Below are positions 47,145 to 54,342 of a stretch of DNA of 64,000 nt, piece by piece. Position 1 is the first letter of the stretch. Each line of letters starts with the position of its first letter. The notes under the pieces were generated by a model, which saw nothing but the letters and a program-made list of their open reading frames with translations, did not search any database and had not been told where the DNA came from. The DNA comes from Streptomyces caniferus (lineage in GTDB: Bacteria > Actinomycetota > Actinomycetes > Streptomycetales > Streptomycetaceae). Both the position numbers and the translations under genes were made by a program. The DNA lies in assembly GCF_009811555.1 (NCBI RefSeq), contig NZ_BLIN01000002.1:496001-560000 (forward strand), read 5' to 3'.

Positions 47145-47562
47145 TCTTCTCCCTCTCCTCAGACTCTGCGGCGGTAGTGCGTACGCGACGCAGCGACTGA
47201 AGTCGAGCGCCGGTCGCGTCCACGACCCAGAACGACCAGCCGTTGCGGTGCGGGGCGACCTCCGGGTTGTACGCCTGCAGGACCGCGGTCGCGGCACCGC
47301 TCGGCGTCTTGTACCGCCCCTGGGCGGGGCCCGACAGGATGACGAGACTCTGCGACTCGGGGTCGTATTCTCCCGGCACCTTGTGCCCGGAGTAGAGGGC
47401 GTGCACCGCGACGAGGCCCGTGGCCGGGCCGGCCGGGGCCTGTTCGTCCGACCCTTCGAAGTGCTCCAGCAGCCGGAGTACGACCCCTTCGGCGTCCACT
47501 CCCCACGCGCGCGCCAGAAGCGACACCTTCATGCTCGCTTCCACGCCCAGCCTGACGTCCAT
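47128..47562 (-). CDS. RAMA-like domain protein with IF2N-like N-terminus
   Basis: 144 aa from ATG 47562 (GGGGAGAGGGG upstream); an in-frame start at 47640 would add a hydrophobic leader of 26 residues and cannot be excluded. Residues about 10-35 (MKVSLLARAWGVDAEGVVLRLLEHFEG) resemble the N-terminal helical domain of initiation factor IF2. Residues about 75-135 (LSGPAQGRYKTPSGAATAVLQ...NGWSFWVVDATGARLQSLR) fit the RAMA/DUF4357 pattern: a strand, 'SPSGAAT', then 'NGWxFW'. RAMA domains accompany restriction-modification and other conflict systems and are proposed to read modified DNA. No nuclease is seen in this protein. Confidence 0.65.
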   Translation of the reverse strand: MDVRLGVEASMKVSLLARAWGVDAEGVVLRLLEHFEGSDEQAPAGPATGLVAVHALYSGHKVPGEYDPESQSLVILSGPAQGRYKTPSGAATAVLQAYNPEVAPHRNGWSFWVVDATGARLQSLRRVRTTAAESEEREKNEHGG

Positions 47563-47692
47563 CGCCGCCCCTCTCCCCTTGCCGTCGAGGCACGACCGTA
47601 GCACGAGGGTGAGAGCACCTGCCAGCAAAACTGTGAGCATTTCTGTGTTTCATGGCGGCGGGCGCCGGTGCTCATCAAGCCTCGGTGGCGCA

Positions 47693-48790
47693 TCAGGCGG
47701 TCCGCGCCAACTGCTGCACGATGAAGTTCATGTGCTGGGTGTGGCCGACCCGGATCCAGGTCTCGGCATTGCCCGAGCCGTCCCGGCCGTCCCCGTAGGC
47801 ACAGGCGTGCAACCAGCGTTCACCGACGCAGGCGGAGATGGCGCCGGCGTCGCGGAAAGCGTCGTTCTCCGTGATCCAGCGGGCCATGGCGCGGACCCTG
47901 GACGCGCGATCACGCCCCCTCGTGGGTGCCCGCGCGATGAGGAAGCTGTCCGGCGTGGTGTAGCGCAGCAGGCCCCAGGGCGGGCCCGGCCGTTGGACCG
48001 AGGCAATGTTCGCGCTGCAGACGTGCTCCACGGAGTAGTCGCCGTAGACCACGGAGTTCAGCGCATCGGGGCGGGCCTCGCGCACCGACCTCCGGAGGTG
48101 CCAGTCATGGCGCCGGAGCACTTGGGCGGGCTGGGCGTCGAGGTGCCGGGGAGCGCGGGGGAAGGCCCCGGACGTGAGCACGACCGTACGCCAAGGAACG
48201 AGGGCGGCGAGCAGGCCGAGGGCGGCGAGAGCCCTTTTGCCGGTGTCATCGCCGTCCTCGGCCGAGCCGGCGTCCAGGAGGAGGTCGAGTCGCGAGGGAG
48301 GCAGACGGAGCCGGTCGATCAGGGTCAGAAGCCTGGTCGAGAGCGGCTCGTCCGGTGCGTCGTCGAGCAGTACCCGTATGCCGAGGCCCCGTCCGCTGAG
48401 GAAGGCGAGGTCGGCTGCGTACCGCTGGAGCGCCGGGTCGCGTTCCGGGCCGGTGACCAGCCGCAGACTGCTGCCGGTGGTCAGGCGCCACAGGCTCGGG
48501 GCGGAGGCGTCGAGGAGGCTTTCGACATGGGCGGTGTCCACCCACCCGGTGAGCCCTGCCATCACGTTGATGACGTGGTCCAGGCGCAGGGTGAGCCAGT
48601 GGTGGAGTCCTTCCCGGTCGTTGTCGGGGTCCGGGGCGAGGGGCGTTCCGCGGGGGCGCTCCGGTCCGACCCGGGGGACGACTGTCCACAGCGGTGCGAT
48701 GCGTTGCCGTACGCCCAACTCCAGGTGCGCGTAGGCATTCCAGGCGTCCCGCCGTGTCGGCAGGACCGGTACGTAGAGCGGCTCGGCCAT
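47693..48790 (-). CDS. Beta-family protein (phage/island associated)
   Basis: 365 aa from ATG 48790. It begins AEPLYVPVLPTRRDAWNAYAHLELGVRQRIAPLWTVVPR and continues as a probable TIM-barrel-like alpha/beta protein, ending HTQHMNFIVQQLARTA. This pattern (YVPVL...K/R..E..A...L, RIxPLWTV) is that of the 'beta protein' family, which is common in phages and genomic islands, often beside sce7725/sce7726-type genes. No catalytic residue is assigned in the family as I know it. Located in the accessory patch downstream of tRNA-Arg. Confidence 0.7.
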   Translation of the reverse strand: MAEPLYVPVLPTRRDAWNAYAHLELGVRQRIAPLWTVVPRVGPERPRGTPLAPDPDNDREGLHHWLTLRLDHVINVMAGLTGWVDTAHVESLLDASAPSLWRLTTGSSLRLVTGPERDPALQRYAADLAFLSGRGLGIRVLLDDAPDEPLSTRLLTLIDRLRLPPSRLDLLLDAGSAEDGDDTGKRALAALGLLAALVPWRTVVLTSGAFPRAPRHLDAQPAQVLRRHDWHLRRSVREARPDALNSVVYGDYSVEHVCSANIASVQRPGPPWGLLRYTTPDSFLIARAPTRGRDRASRVRAMARWITENDAFRDAGAISACVGERWLHACAYGDGRDGSGNAETWIRVGHTQHMNFIVQQLARTA

Positions 48791-48968
48791 CGCAGGTCCC
48801 CCGTCAACTCCGCTGTGGCGCTCCTCGTTGAAGGGTGAAGGGGGCATGCCCGGTGTCGAAAGAGTGCAATTCAGGACATGGTTACGTGGGGTGGGAGAGG
48901 GGTGGGAGAGGTCGGGCAGGCTGCACGGGTCGGCGTGGCCGACGCTGGTGAGCGCGGGCCGGGGCGGC

Positions 48969-49003
48969 CTCGGTCTCGGCCTCGGTCTCGGTCTCGGTTG
49001 AGG
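48969..49003 (+). repeat. CTCGGT/CTCGGC hexamer run
   Basis: Five to six tandem copies of (C)CTCGG(T/C) in a non-coding stretch; likely replication slippage. Confidence 0.6.
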
Positions 49004-49089
49004 CTCGGGCAGGACCGCGTCGCACACCCGGTTCCGGGGCCGGGGCGCTGCCGGTGGGGGTGGGCCCGCGGCCGGTGTGGGGTGAGGGC

Positions 49090-49233
49090 CGTGCGGTGGC
49101 AGCCGATGTCCTCGGCGAACGGCCGGAGGGTGGCTTTCCGCATCCGCTCGCCCAAGAGGCGGCTGCGGATGGATGCACCGGTCGCGAGAACAAGGGGCGC
49201 TTCGGGTGAGCAAGCAGAAGACCGGGCATCCGG
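49090..49233 (-). pseudogene. Remnant of an XRE-family helix-turn-helix regulator
   Basis: On the minus strand one frame reads APLVLATGASIRSRLLGERM followed by RKATLRPFAEDIGCHRTAL. This resembles the usual start of streptomycete XRE/DUF5753 regulators (a Leu-Gly-x-x-Leu-Arg helix, then a recognition helix), but about 10-15 residues are missing in between and the frame then runs into low-complexity Pro/Arg sequence. There is no start signal. It is a decayed fragment at best; chance similarity is possible. Confidence 0.35.
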
Positions 49234-49282
49234 CCCATTGGCCAAATGCCCGGTCAGAAGGGGCGGGGTGCAGGGGGCGGGG

Positions 49283-50569
49283 TCAGCCGTCCAGCCGGAC
49301 CGGTAGGGATTCGATTCCGTAGACGATGGAGAGTTTGCGGAATTCGAGGTCCTCCGGTTTGGCGGCGAGGCGCATGTGGGGAAAGCGGCGCACCAAGGCG
49401 GGGTAGGCGGCGCGGAGTTCCATGCGGGCCAACTCGGCGCCCACGCAGCGGTGGATTCCGTAGCCGAAGGCGAGATGGGAGGGGACATTGCGGGTGGGGT
49501 CGAACTGTTCCATTTCCGGGCCCAGTTTGCCGTCCCGGTCCGCACCGCTCAGGGAGCACAGCACCACATCTCCGGAGGCGATGTGTACGCCACCGATTTC
49601 CAGATCCTCACGGGCGAAGCGCGGGAAGGCGACCTGCACGACGGTCAAGTAGCGGAGGAGTTCTTCGACGTAACGGTCCACGACGTCATCGCCGTCGTGG
49701 AGGGCGGCGAAGTGCTTGGGGTCCTGGAGGAGGACCAGGGCACCGAGGGCCAGCATGCTGGCGGTGGTTTCGAAGCCGCCGGTGAGGACGCCGTCGGCGA
49801 GGCCCGCCAGCTCTTCGTCGCTGACCGAGTCGCCGTGTTCCTTCACGATCATGCCGAGCAGTCCGTCGCCCGGATTTTCGCGCTGCTTCTTGACGATGTC
49901 CCGGAAATAGGAAAGGGATTCGGATATGGCACCGAAGGAGGCATTTGCGCCGCTGAAAAGGTCGAAGCGGGCGGCGCTGAGGCGTTCGAAGTCGGCGCGG
50001 TCCTCGTAGGGGACGCCGAGGAGTTCGCAAATCACGAGGGAGGGAATGGGGAGGGCGAAAGCGTGGACGATGTCGACCGGGTCGCCGTCCTTGCCCGCCT
50101 TTTCCATGGCGTCGAGGCGCTCCTCGACGATCTCGTGAATGCGGGGGGTGAGCCGGGTGAGCCGGCGCATGGTGAATTCAGGCGTGAGAAGACGGCGAAG
50201 ACGCGTATGCACCGGCGGGTCGGCGAATCCGAGTCCGCCGGGATTCTGTTCGGCACCTGCGCCGGCCTTGCCGACGAGGTTGGTGAAGTCCGAACTGAAG
50301 GAATTCGCCTTTCCCAGGACCGCCTTGACCTCGTCGTAGCCGGTGACCAGCCAGACGTTGGCGGCTATCGGTACGGGGAGCTTACTGATGGGCTCCCGCT
50401 CCCGGACGGCGGCCAGATCGCCCACAGGGTTGAGCCCCTCGCGCCGCAAAGGCATCAGGACGGACTCGGGCAAGAAAGACATTCGAGACAGGTCGAAGCC
50501 TTTCTTCTGAGTTCTCGCCAGATACATACGGCCGGCCCAGGCGATGATCCGGGAACGGAGAGTCGTCAT
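49283..50569 (-). CDS. Cytochrome P450
   Basis: 428 aa from ATG 50569. Oxygen-activation helix GGFETTASML (Thr present), ExxR in VEELLRYL, and haem loop FGYGIHRCVGAELARMELR with the thiolate Cys. The N-terminus is soluble, as in bacterial class I enzymes. The substrate-entry region ADPPVHTRLRRLLTPEFTMRRL is of the CYP105/107 style. No ferredoxin or reductase is adjacent, so it depends on shared partners. It stands alone, preceded by an 836-nt gene-free region that contains a palindrome. Confidence 0.92.
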   Translation of the reverse strand: MTTLRSRIIAWAGRMYLARTQKKGFDLSRMSFLPESVLMPLRREGLNPVGDLAAVREREPISKLPVPIAANVWLVTGYDEVKAVLGKANSFSSDFTNLVGKAGAGAEQNPGGLGFADPPVHTRLRRLLTPEFTMRRLTRLTPRIHEIVEERLDAMEKAGKDGDPVDIVHAFALPIPSLVICELLGVPYEDRADFERLSAARFDLFSGANASFGAISESLSYFRDIVKKQRENPGDGLLGMIVKEHGDSVSDEELAGLADGVLTGGFETTASMLALGALVLLQDPKHFAALHDGDDVVDRYVEELLRYLTVVQVAFPRFAREDLEIGGVHIASGDVVLCSLSGADRDGKLGPEMEQFDPTRNVPSHLAFGYGIHRCVGAELARMELRAAYPALVRRFPHMRLAAKPEDLEFRKLSIVYGIESLPVRLDG

Positions 50570-50721
50570 GACGCTAATACTGCCTTTCGTCGAGGGGGAC
50601 GGTCGTCCGCGCTCCGCGGCCCAAGACGGCCGGGACAGCGCGGCACCTCCACTCGGCGTGCACGGGTGTGACGTACGCCATAGCCCCTCGCTTACGGTGG
50701 TCATGGCACAGGTCCATGCCT

Positions 50722-50742
50722 ACGACCGATGTCTTCGGTCGT
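50722..50742. promoter_or_regulatory. Perfect palindrome, possible operator upstream of the P450
   Basis: ACGACCGA-TGTCT-TCGGTCGT: 8-bp perfect arms with a 5-nt centre, 153 nt before the P450 start codon. Confidence 0.45.
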
Positions 50743-50827
50743 CCGCATCAGCGTGACGAGCTCGGCCTCGGCCCTCTTCTTCTATTCGGTCTGGACGAGT
50801 TTACAAAGTGCCATTGGGCGCGTTCAC

Positions 50828-50857
50828 GGAACAACCCGGAACGACCCTGAGCAACCC
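50828..50857 (+). repeat. Three tandem decamers
   Basis: GGAACAACCC, GGAACGACCC, TGAGCAACCC at exactly 10-bp spacing, about one helical turn, so one protein could bind them side by side. Confidence 0.55.
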
Positions 50858-51130
50858 CTGGGGCGCCCCTGATTCTCCCCTTAGCCATGACCTCGGCCGG
50901 GCACCCCCTCCACTTGTACCGGATGGAGGGATTACGGAGGCGTGGAGTTGCGCAGGTGACCGCACTGCGCGGCCGGCCCGAGTGTTCGAGGCGCCAATGA
51001 TGCTTTACCGAGGGGCCGTTGAGGGTGGGACCGGACGGGGGCGGAGGCAACGGACCATCGAACCCATTGAGGGCGGCCGGGGCGGGAAGGCCGCATTCAC
51101 GGACCTCCCGCCGTCACTCATTGTGACGAG

Positions 51131-51159
51131 TTGCGGACTCTCCGGGTCCTCTCTAGCGT
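51131..51159 (+). promoter_or_regulatory. Candidate promoter of the SH3b gene
   Basis: TTGCGG (51131-51136), 17-nt spacer, TAGCGT (51154-51159). Good -10, weak -35. It would give a leader of about 240 nt. Confidence 0.4.
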
Positions 51160-51405
51160 GAGAAGGGAACGAGACAGGCGGCAGGCCCGGCGCGGTGCGA
51201 GAGAGCGGCGCGGCGCGGCAGAGAGAAACCGCACGACCGACGGCCGCACTCGCAGCCGGGAAGGTGCGAGCGGCACCCGCATCGGCGGGGCGTCAACACC
51301 GGCGGGGCGCAGGCCCCGACCCGTCCGCCAGGTGACGCCGGCGGCTTCGCTCATCTCACCCCGCAGGGAATCCCCTGGGACTCTCCCCTTCGCAGGAGGA
51401 AGCGC

Positions 51406-51768
51406 ATGTTTCCGCAGTCGAAGTCCGGCAGGTTCGGCTTGTTCGCCCTGTGTGCTCTTTCCGGTGTGCTGGCCGGGGTCGTCGCGGCCGGCCCCGCCCT
51501 GGCGTCCGGCGACAGCGAGGGAGACAACCTCGCCGCGTACGAGGGTCATGTCGTCGCCGAGGACGGGCTGGTGCTGCGCATCGGCCCGAGCACCCACTAC
51601 CGCGTGGTCGGTTCGAAGGAGTACGGGGACGTGGTGGGGATCGTCTGCAGGGTCAAGGCGGAGCGCATCGAGGGCAACGCCATCTGGTACAAGCTCTCCG
51701 ACGCGTCGTACGCCTGGTCCTCCCGGCGGGACATCGTGAGCGACGGGGAGGAACCGCGTTGGTGCTGA
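51406..51768 (+). CDS. Small secreted SH3b-domain protein
   Basis: 120 aa with AGGAGG before the ATG. Signal peptide: basic start MFPQSKSGRFG, hydrophobic core LFALCALSGVLAGVVAA, cleavage after ALA near residue 33. The mature part, about 87 residues, is a bacterial SH3-like fold: DGLVLRIGPSTHYRVVGSKEYGDVVGIVCRVKAERIEGNAIWYKLSDASYAWSSRRDIV. Two Cys residues (one near the middle, one at the very end) could form a disulphide. Such proteins bind the cell wall or act as extracellular morphogens or inhibitors; target unknown. Confidence 0.8.
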   Translation: MFPQSKSGRFGLFALCALSGVLAGVVAAGPALASGDSEGDNLAAYEGHVVAEDGLVLRIGPSTHYRVVGSKEYGDVVGIVCRVKAERIEGNAIWYKLSDASYAWSSRRDIVSDGEEPRWC

Positions 51769-51810
51769 GGTGAGGCGGGGCGTCGGCAGCGGCCCGCCGC
51801 CCCTCGTGTC

Positions 51811-52323
51811 TCAGGTCACCGCGAACTTGGCGACGTACTCCTTGAAGGGCTCGATGCCGGCCTCGGCCCGCAGGGCGTCCATCCGCTCCGGGTCGTCACA
51901 GGGCCAGGGGACGGGAGAGCCGCCCTCGATCCCGGCGATCTGGGTTCCGTAGATCTGCTTGCGGCCCTCGTTCACCAGCGTCCGGTCGCGCAGGAAGGCC
52001 AGCTCGCGAGGGCCTGCCGCGCCCGCCGCCACCGCGGCCTCCATAAGTCGGAGCGCCCGCCGCTGGACATCGAGCTGCCGGTCGGCGTGCTGGGCGATCA
52101 GCCAGGCGCCGCGTGCGGCCTCGTCGCCGACCAGCTCCGCCGTCGGCCAGCCGTACGCGTCCATGATCTGGCGGAGGCGGTCGCCGTGCCGGGCGGTGAG
52201 GCGGCGCCAGGCCAGTTGCTCCGCGGGGTCCGCGCTGTTCGCGCCGGGGGATGCCGCGTGGTCCTCCTCGGCCATGCGGATGAGTTCCGCGGTCAATGCC
52301 GCCGTGCCGTGGTCGTTCGTCAC
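51811..52323 (-). CDS. DUF6624-type hypothetical protein
   Basis: 170 aa from GTG 52323 with GGGGG upstream. A helical cytosolic protein: LAWRRLTARHGDRLRQIMDAYGWPTAELVGDEAARGAWLIAQHADRQLDVQRRALRLM and RTLVNEGRKQIYGTQIAG. The 'YGWPtaelVG..aa..awliaQHaD' segment is the DUF6624 hallmark. Function unknown; convergent with the SH3b gene. Confidence 0.75.
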   Translation of the reverse strand: MTNDHGTAALTAELIRMAEEDHAASPGANSADPAEQLAWRRLTARHGDRLRQIMDAYGWPTAELVGDEAARGAWLIAQHADRQLDVQRRALRLMEAAVAAGAAGPRELAFLRDRTLVNEGRKQIYGTQIAGIEGGSPVPWPCDDPERMDALRAEAGIEPFKEYVAKFAVT

Positions 52324-52554
52324 TTTCGCCCCCTGCGCTGCCTTCGACGGGTGTCCGTCCCGGCCGCCCACGCTAGGGGCTCGTATCGCCGCGAAGATCG
52401 TTCCGGAGAACGGTGACAGGGTGGGGCGGTTGCGGCGATACTGGATCTACGCCCGAAACCGGCCCCGTAGTGGGTCGCTCGGGCTGCGGGGACGCCCCGA
52501 ACGTCGTATCCGACATAACGGAAATAGTGCCCGCCGCTTGCTACGTTGCCAGGC

Positions 52555-54342
52555 ATGACGGCAATGGCAAGGGCAGCGGTCGCCGCGCGCCCTGCGGACT
52601 CTCCCCCACCCCCGCCGTCACTGCCCCGACGACGCGGCGTCGAACTGGCCCTTCTCGTAGGCGCCGTCGTCATCAGCGTCTGCGGATATGTCGTCGTGGG
52701 GCTGGCCCGATGGCATGCCCTGCCGGGCGGTGCGCTCCGCTACGGCGCCGGGCTCGGCGGGCTGGCGCTGCTCGCCCATCTCGCCGTGCGCTTCCGCGCC
52801 CCGTACGCCGATCCGCTGCTGCTCCCCACCGCCGTGCTGCTCAACGGGGTCGGGCTGGTGCTGATCTTCCGGCTCGACCAGGAGACGCCCGGCGACCATG
52901 CCGCGCCCACCCAGCTGATGTGGTCGACCGTCGGTGTCGCGCTGTTCACGGCGGTGGTGGTGCTGCTGCCCGACCACCGCATGCTGCAGCGGTACGCCTA
53001 TGTCTGCGCGGCGCTCGCGCTGCTGCTCATGGCGGCGCCGATTCCCTTTCCCGCCATCAACGGCGCGAAGATCTGGATCCGTTTCGCCGGATTCTCCATT
53101 CAGCCGGGCGAGTTCGCCAAGGTGCTGATCACCGTCTTCTTCGCGGGATACCTCGCCGCCAACCGCGGCGCGCTGGCGCACACCGGGCGCCGGGTGTGGC
53201 GGCTACGGCTCCCGACCGGCCGGGTGCTCGGGCCGATCGTCGCGATCTGGCTGGTCAGCGTCGCCGTGCTGGTGCTCGAACGCGATCTGGGCACCTCGCT
53301 GCTCTTCTTCGGGGTCTTCGTCGTCCTGTTGTACGTGGCCACCGGGCGCACCGGCTGGATCGCGATCGGGCTGATCCTGGCGGGCATCGGGGCGGCTGCC
53401 GTCGGCACGCTGGAGCCGCATGTGCACAGCCGGGTCGAGGACTGGCAGCATCCGTTCGCCGGCATCGCGGCGGGCAAGGGGCCCGGCCAGCTCGCCCAGT
53501 CGCTGTTCGCGTTCGCCGCGGGCGGGATGTTCGGCACCGGTCTCGGCCAGGGCCACTCGTCTCTGATCGGCTTCGCCATGAAGTCCGACTTCATCCTGGC
53601 GACCTACGGCGAGGAGCTGGGACTGGCCGGGCTGACCGCGCTGTTTCTGCTGTACGCGCTGCTGGTGGCCTGCGGATACCGTGCCGCGGTCGCCGTGCGG
53701 GACCCGTTCGGCGGCCTGCTGGCCGTGGGCCTCGCGGCGCTGCCCGCCATCCAGGTCTTCGTGATCGCGGGCGGGGTGATGGGGCTGATTCCGCTGACCG
53801 GGATGGCGATGCCGTTCCTGGCGCAGGGCGGTTCGTCCGTCGTCACGAACTGGATCATCGTCGCGGTGCTGCTGCGGATCAGCAACGGGGCGCGGATGCC
53901 GCGTGCGGAGGGGGCCGGTGAGGCGGGCGGGGGCGGGAGGCGGACGGATACGGCGGGGAGCGCCGGTGCGCGCCCCGAGGTGAACGGGGCGGCGGGCGAG
54001 GCCGGGAGCGGTGGGGCGCACGCTGCCGGGAGTGAGCACGACGTGGTCGCGCACGACGGCAGGAGCAGTGCGGCGAATCTGCCCGGACGGGGCACGGGGC
54101 TGGGGGCCGGGAGCTGGGTGGTCGGTTTCATGAAGCCGGCCACGCCCCGGACGCCGGAGGCGGAGGGCGGACCGCGGGAGCGGAGCGGGCCGCGGGAGCG
54201 GAACCGTCCGGAGCCGCAGAGCGACGTCGCGGCGCAGAGCACGCCCCAGGAGCCGAACCCGCCCCGGGCGCCGGGCGGGCAGCCGGCCGCGCCGCCACCG
54301 GCCCCCGCCGATGACGCGCCCTCCCCGGAGGCCGGCCGTTGA
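52555..54342 (+). CDS. FtsW/RodA/SpoVE-family SEDS glycosyltransferase with disordered C-terminal tail
   Basis: 595 aa from ATG 52555 (TACGTT box 7 nt upstream; leaderless type). About 10-12 membrane helices span residues 25-450, with SEDS motifs NGAKIWIRFAGFSIQPGEFAKVLI, LVLERDLGTSLLFFGVF and IPLTGMAMPFLAQGGSSVVTNW. The last 140 residues are Gly/Ala/Pro/Glu-rich and cytoplasmic, with a GSWVVGFMKPATPRTPE segment. SEDS proteins polymerise glycan strands with a partner class B PBP, here the next gene (4-nt overlap). The pair resembles SCO5302-5301, a sporulation or wall-stress duplicate of the rodA-pbpA pair. Confidence 0.9.
   Translation: MTAMARAAVAARPADSPPPPPSLPRRRGVELALLVGAVVISVCGYVVVGLARWHALPGGALRYGAGLGGLALLAHLAVRFRAPYADPLLLPTAVLLNGVGLVLIFRLDQETPGDHAAPTQLMWSTVGVALFTAVVVLLPDHRMLQRYAYVCAALALLLMAAPIPFPAINGAKIWIRFAGFSIQPGEFAKVLITVFFAGYLAANRGALAHTGRRVWRLRLPTGRVLGPIVAIWLVSVAVLVLERDLGTSLLFFGVFVVLLYVATGRTGWIAIGLILAGIGAAAVGTLEPHVHSRVEDWQHPFAGIAAGKGPGQLAQSLFAFAAGGMFGTGLGQGHSSLIGFAMKSDFILATYGEELGLAGLTALFLLYALLVACGYRAAVAVRDPFGGLLAVGLAALPAIQVFVIAGGVMGLIPLTGMAMPFLAQGGSSVVTNWIIVAVLLRISNGARMPRAEGAGEAGGGGRRTDTAGSAGARPEVNGAAGEAGSGGAHAAGSEHDVVAHDGRSSAANLPGRGTGLGAGSWVVGFMKPATPRTPEAEGGPRERSGPRERNRPEPQSDVAAQSTPQEPNPPRAPGGQPAAPPPAPADDAPSPEAGR

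Larger units (their letters stand above)
48791..49282. other. Intergenic region with simple repeats and gene remnant
   Basis: About 490 nt. It includes a CCTCGGTCTCGG-type hexamer/dodecamer run (about 48969-49003) and a degenerate trace of an XRE regulator (about 49090-49233). No intact gene is supported. Confidence 0.5.
50570..51405. other. 836-nt gene-free region between P450 and secreted SH3b gene
   Basis: Divergent upstream region. Open frames here lack ribosome binding sites and Streptomyces third-position bias. It holds a 21-bp palindrome (50722-50742), three tandem decamers (50828-50857) and a promoter-like pair (51131-51159). Confidence 0.5.

Noticed and set aside
48969..49003. Tandem CTCGGT repeats as a possible CRISPR array
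   Set aside because: Units are 6-12 bp without unique spacers; simple slippage repeat, no cas genes.
50748..51050. Possible 100-aa gene between P450 and SH3b gene
   Set aside because: No ribosome binding site, poor codon bias, Arg/Pro-rich composition; treated as non-coding.
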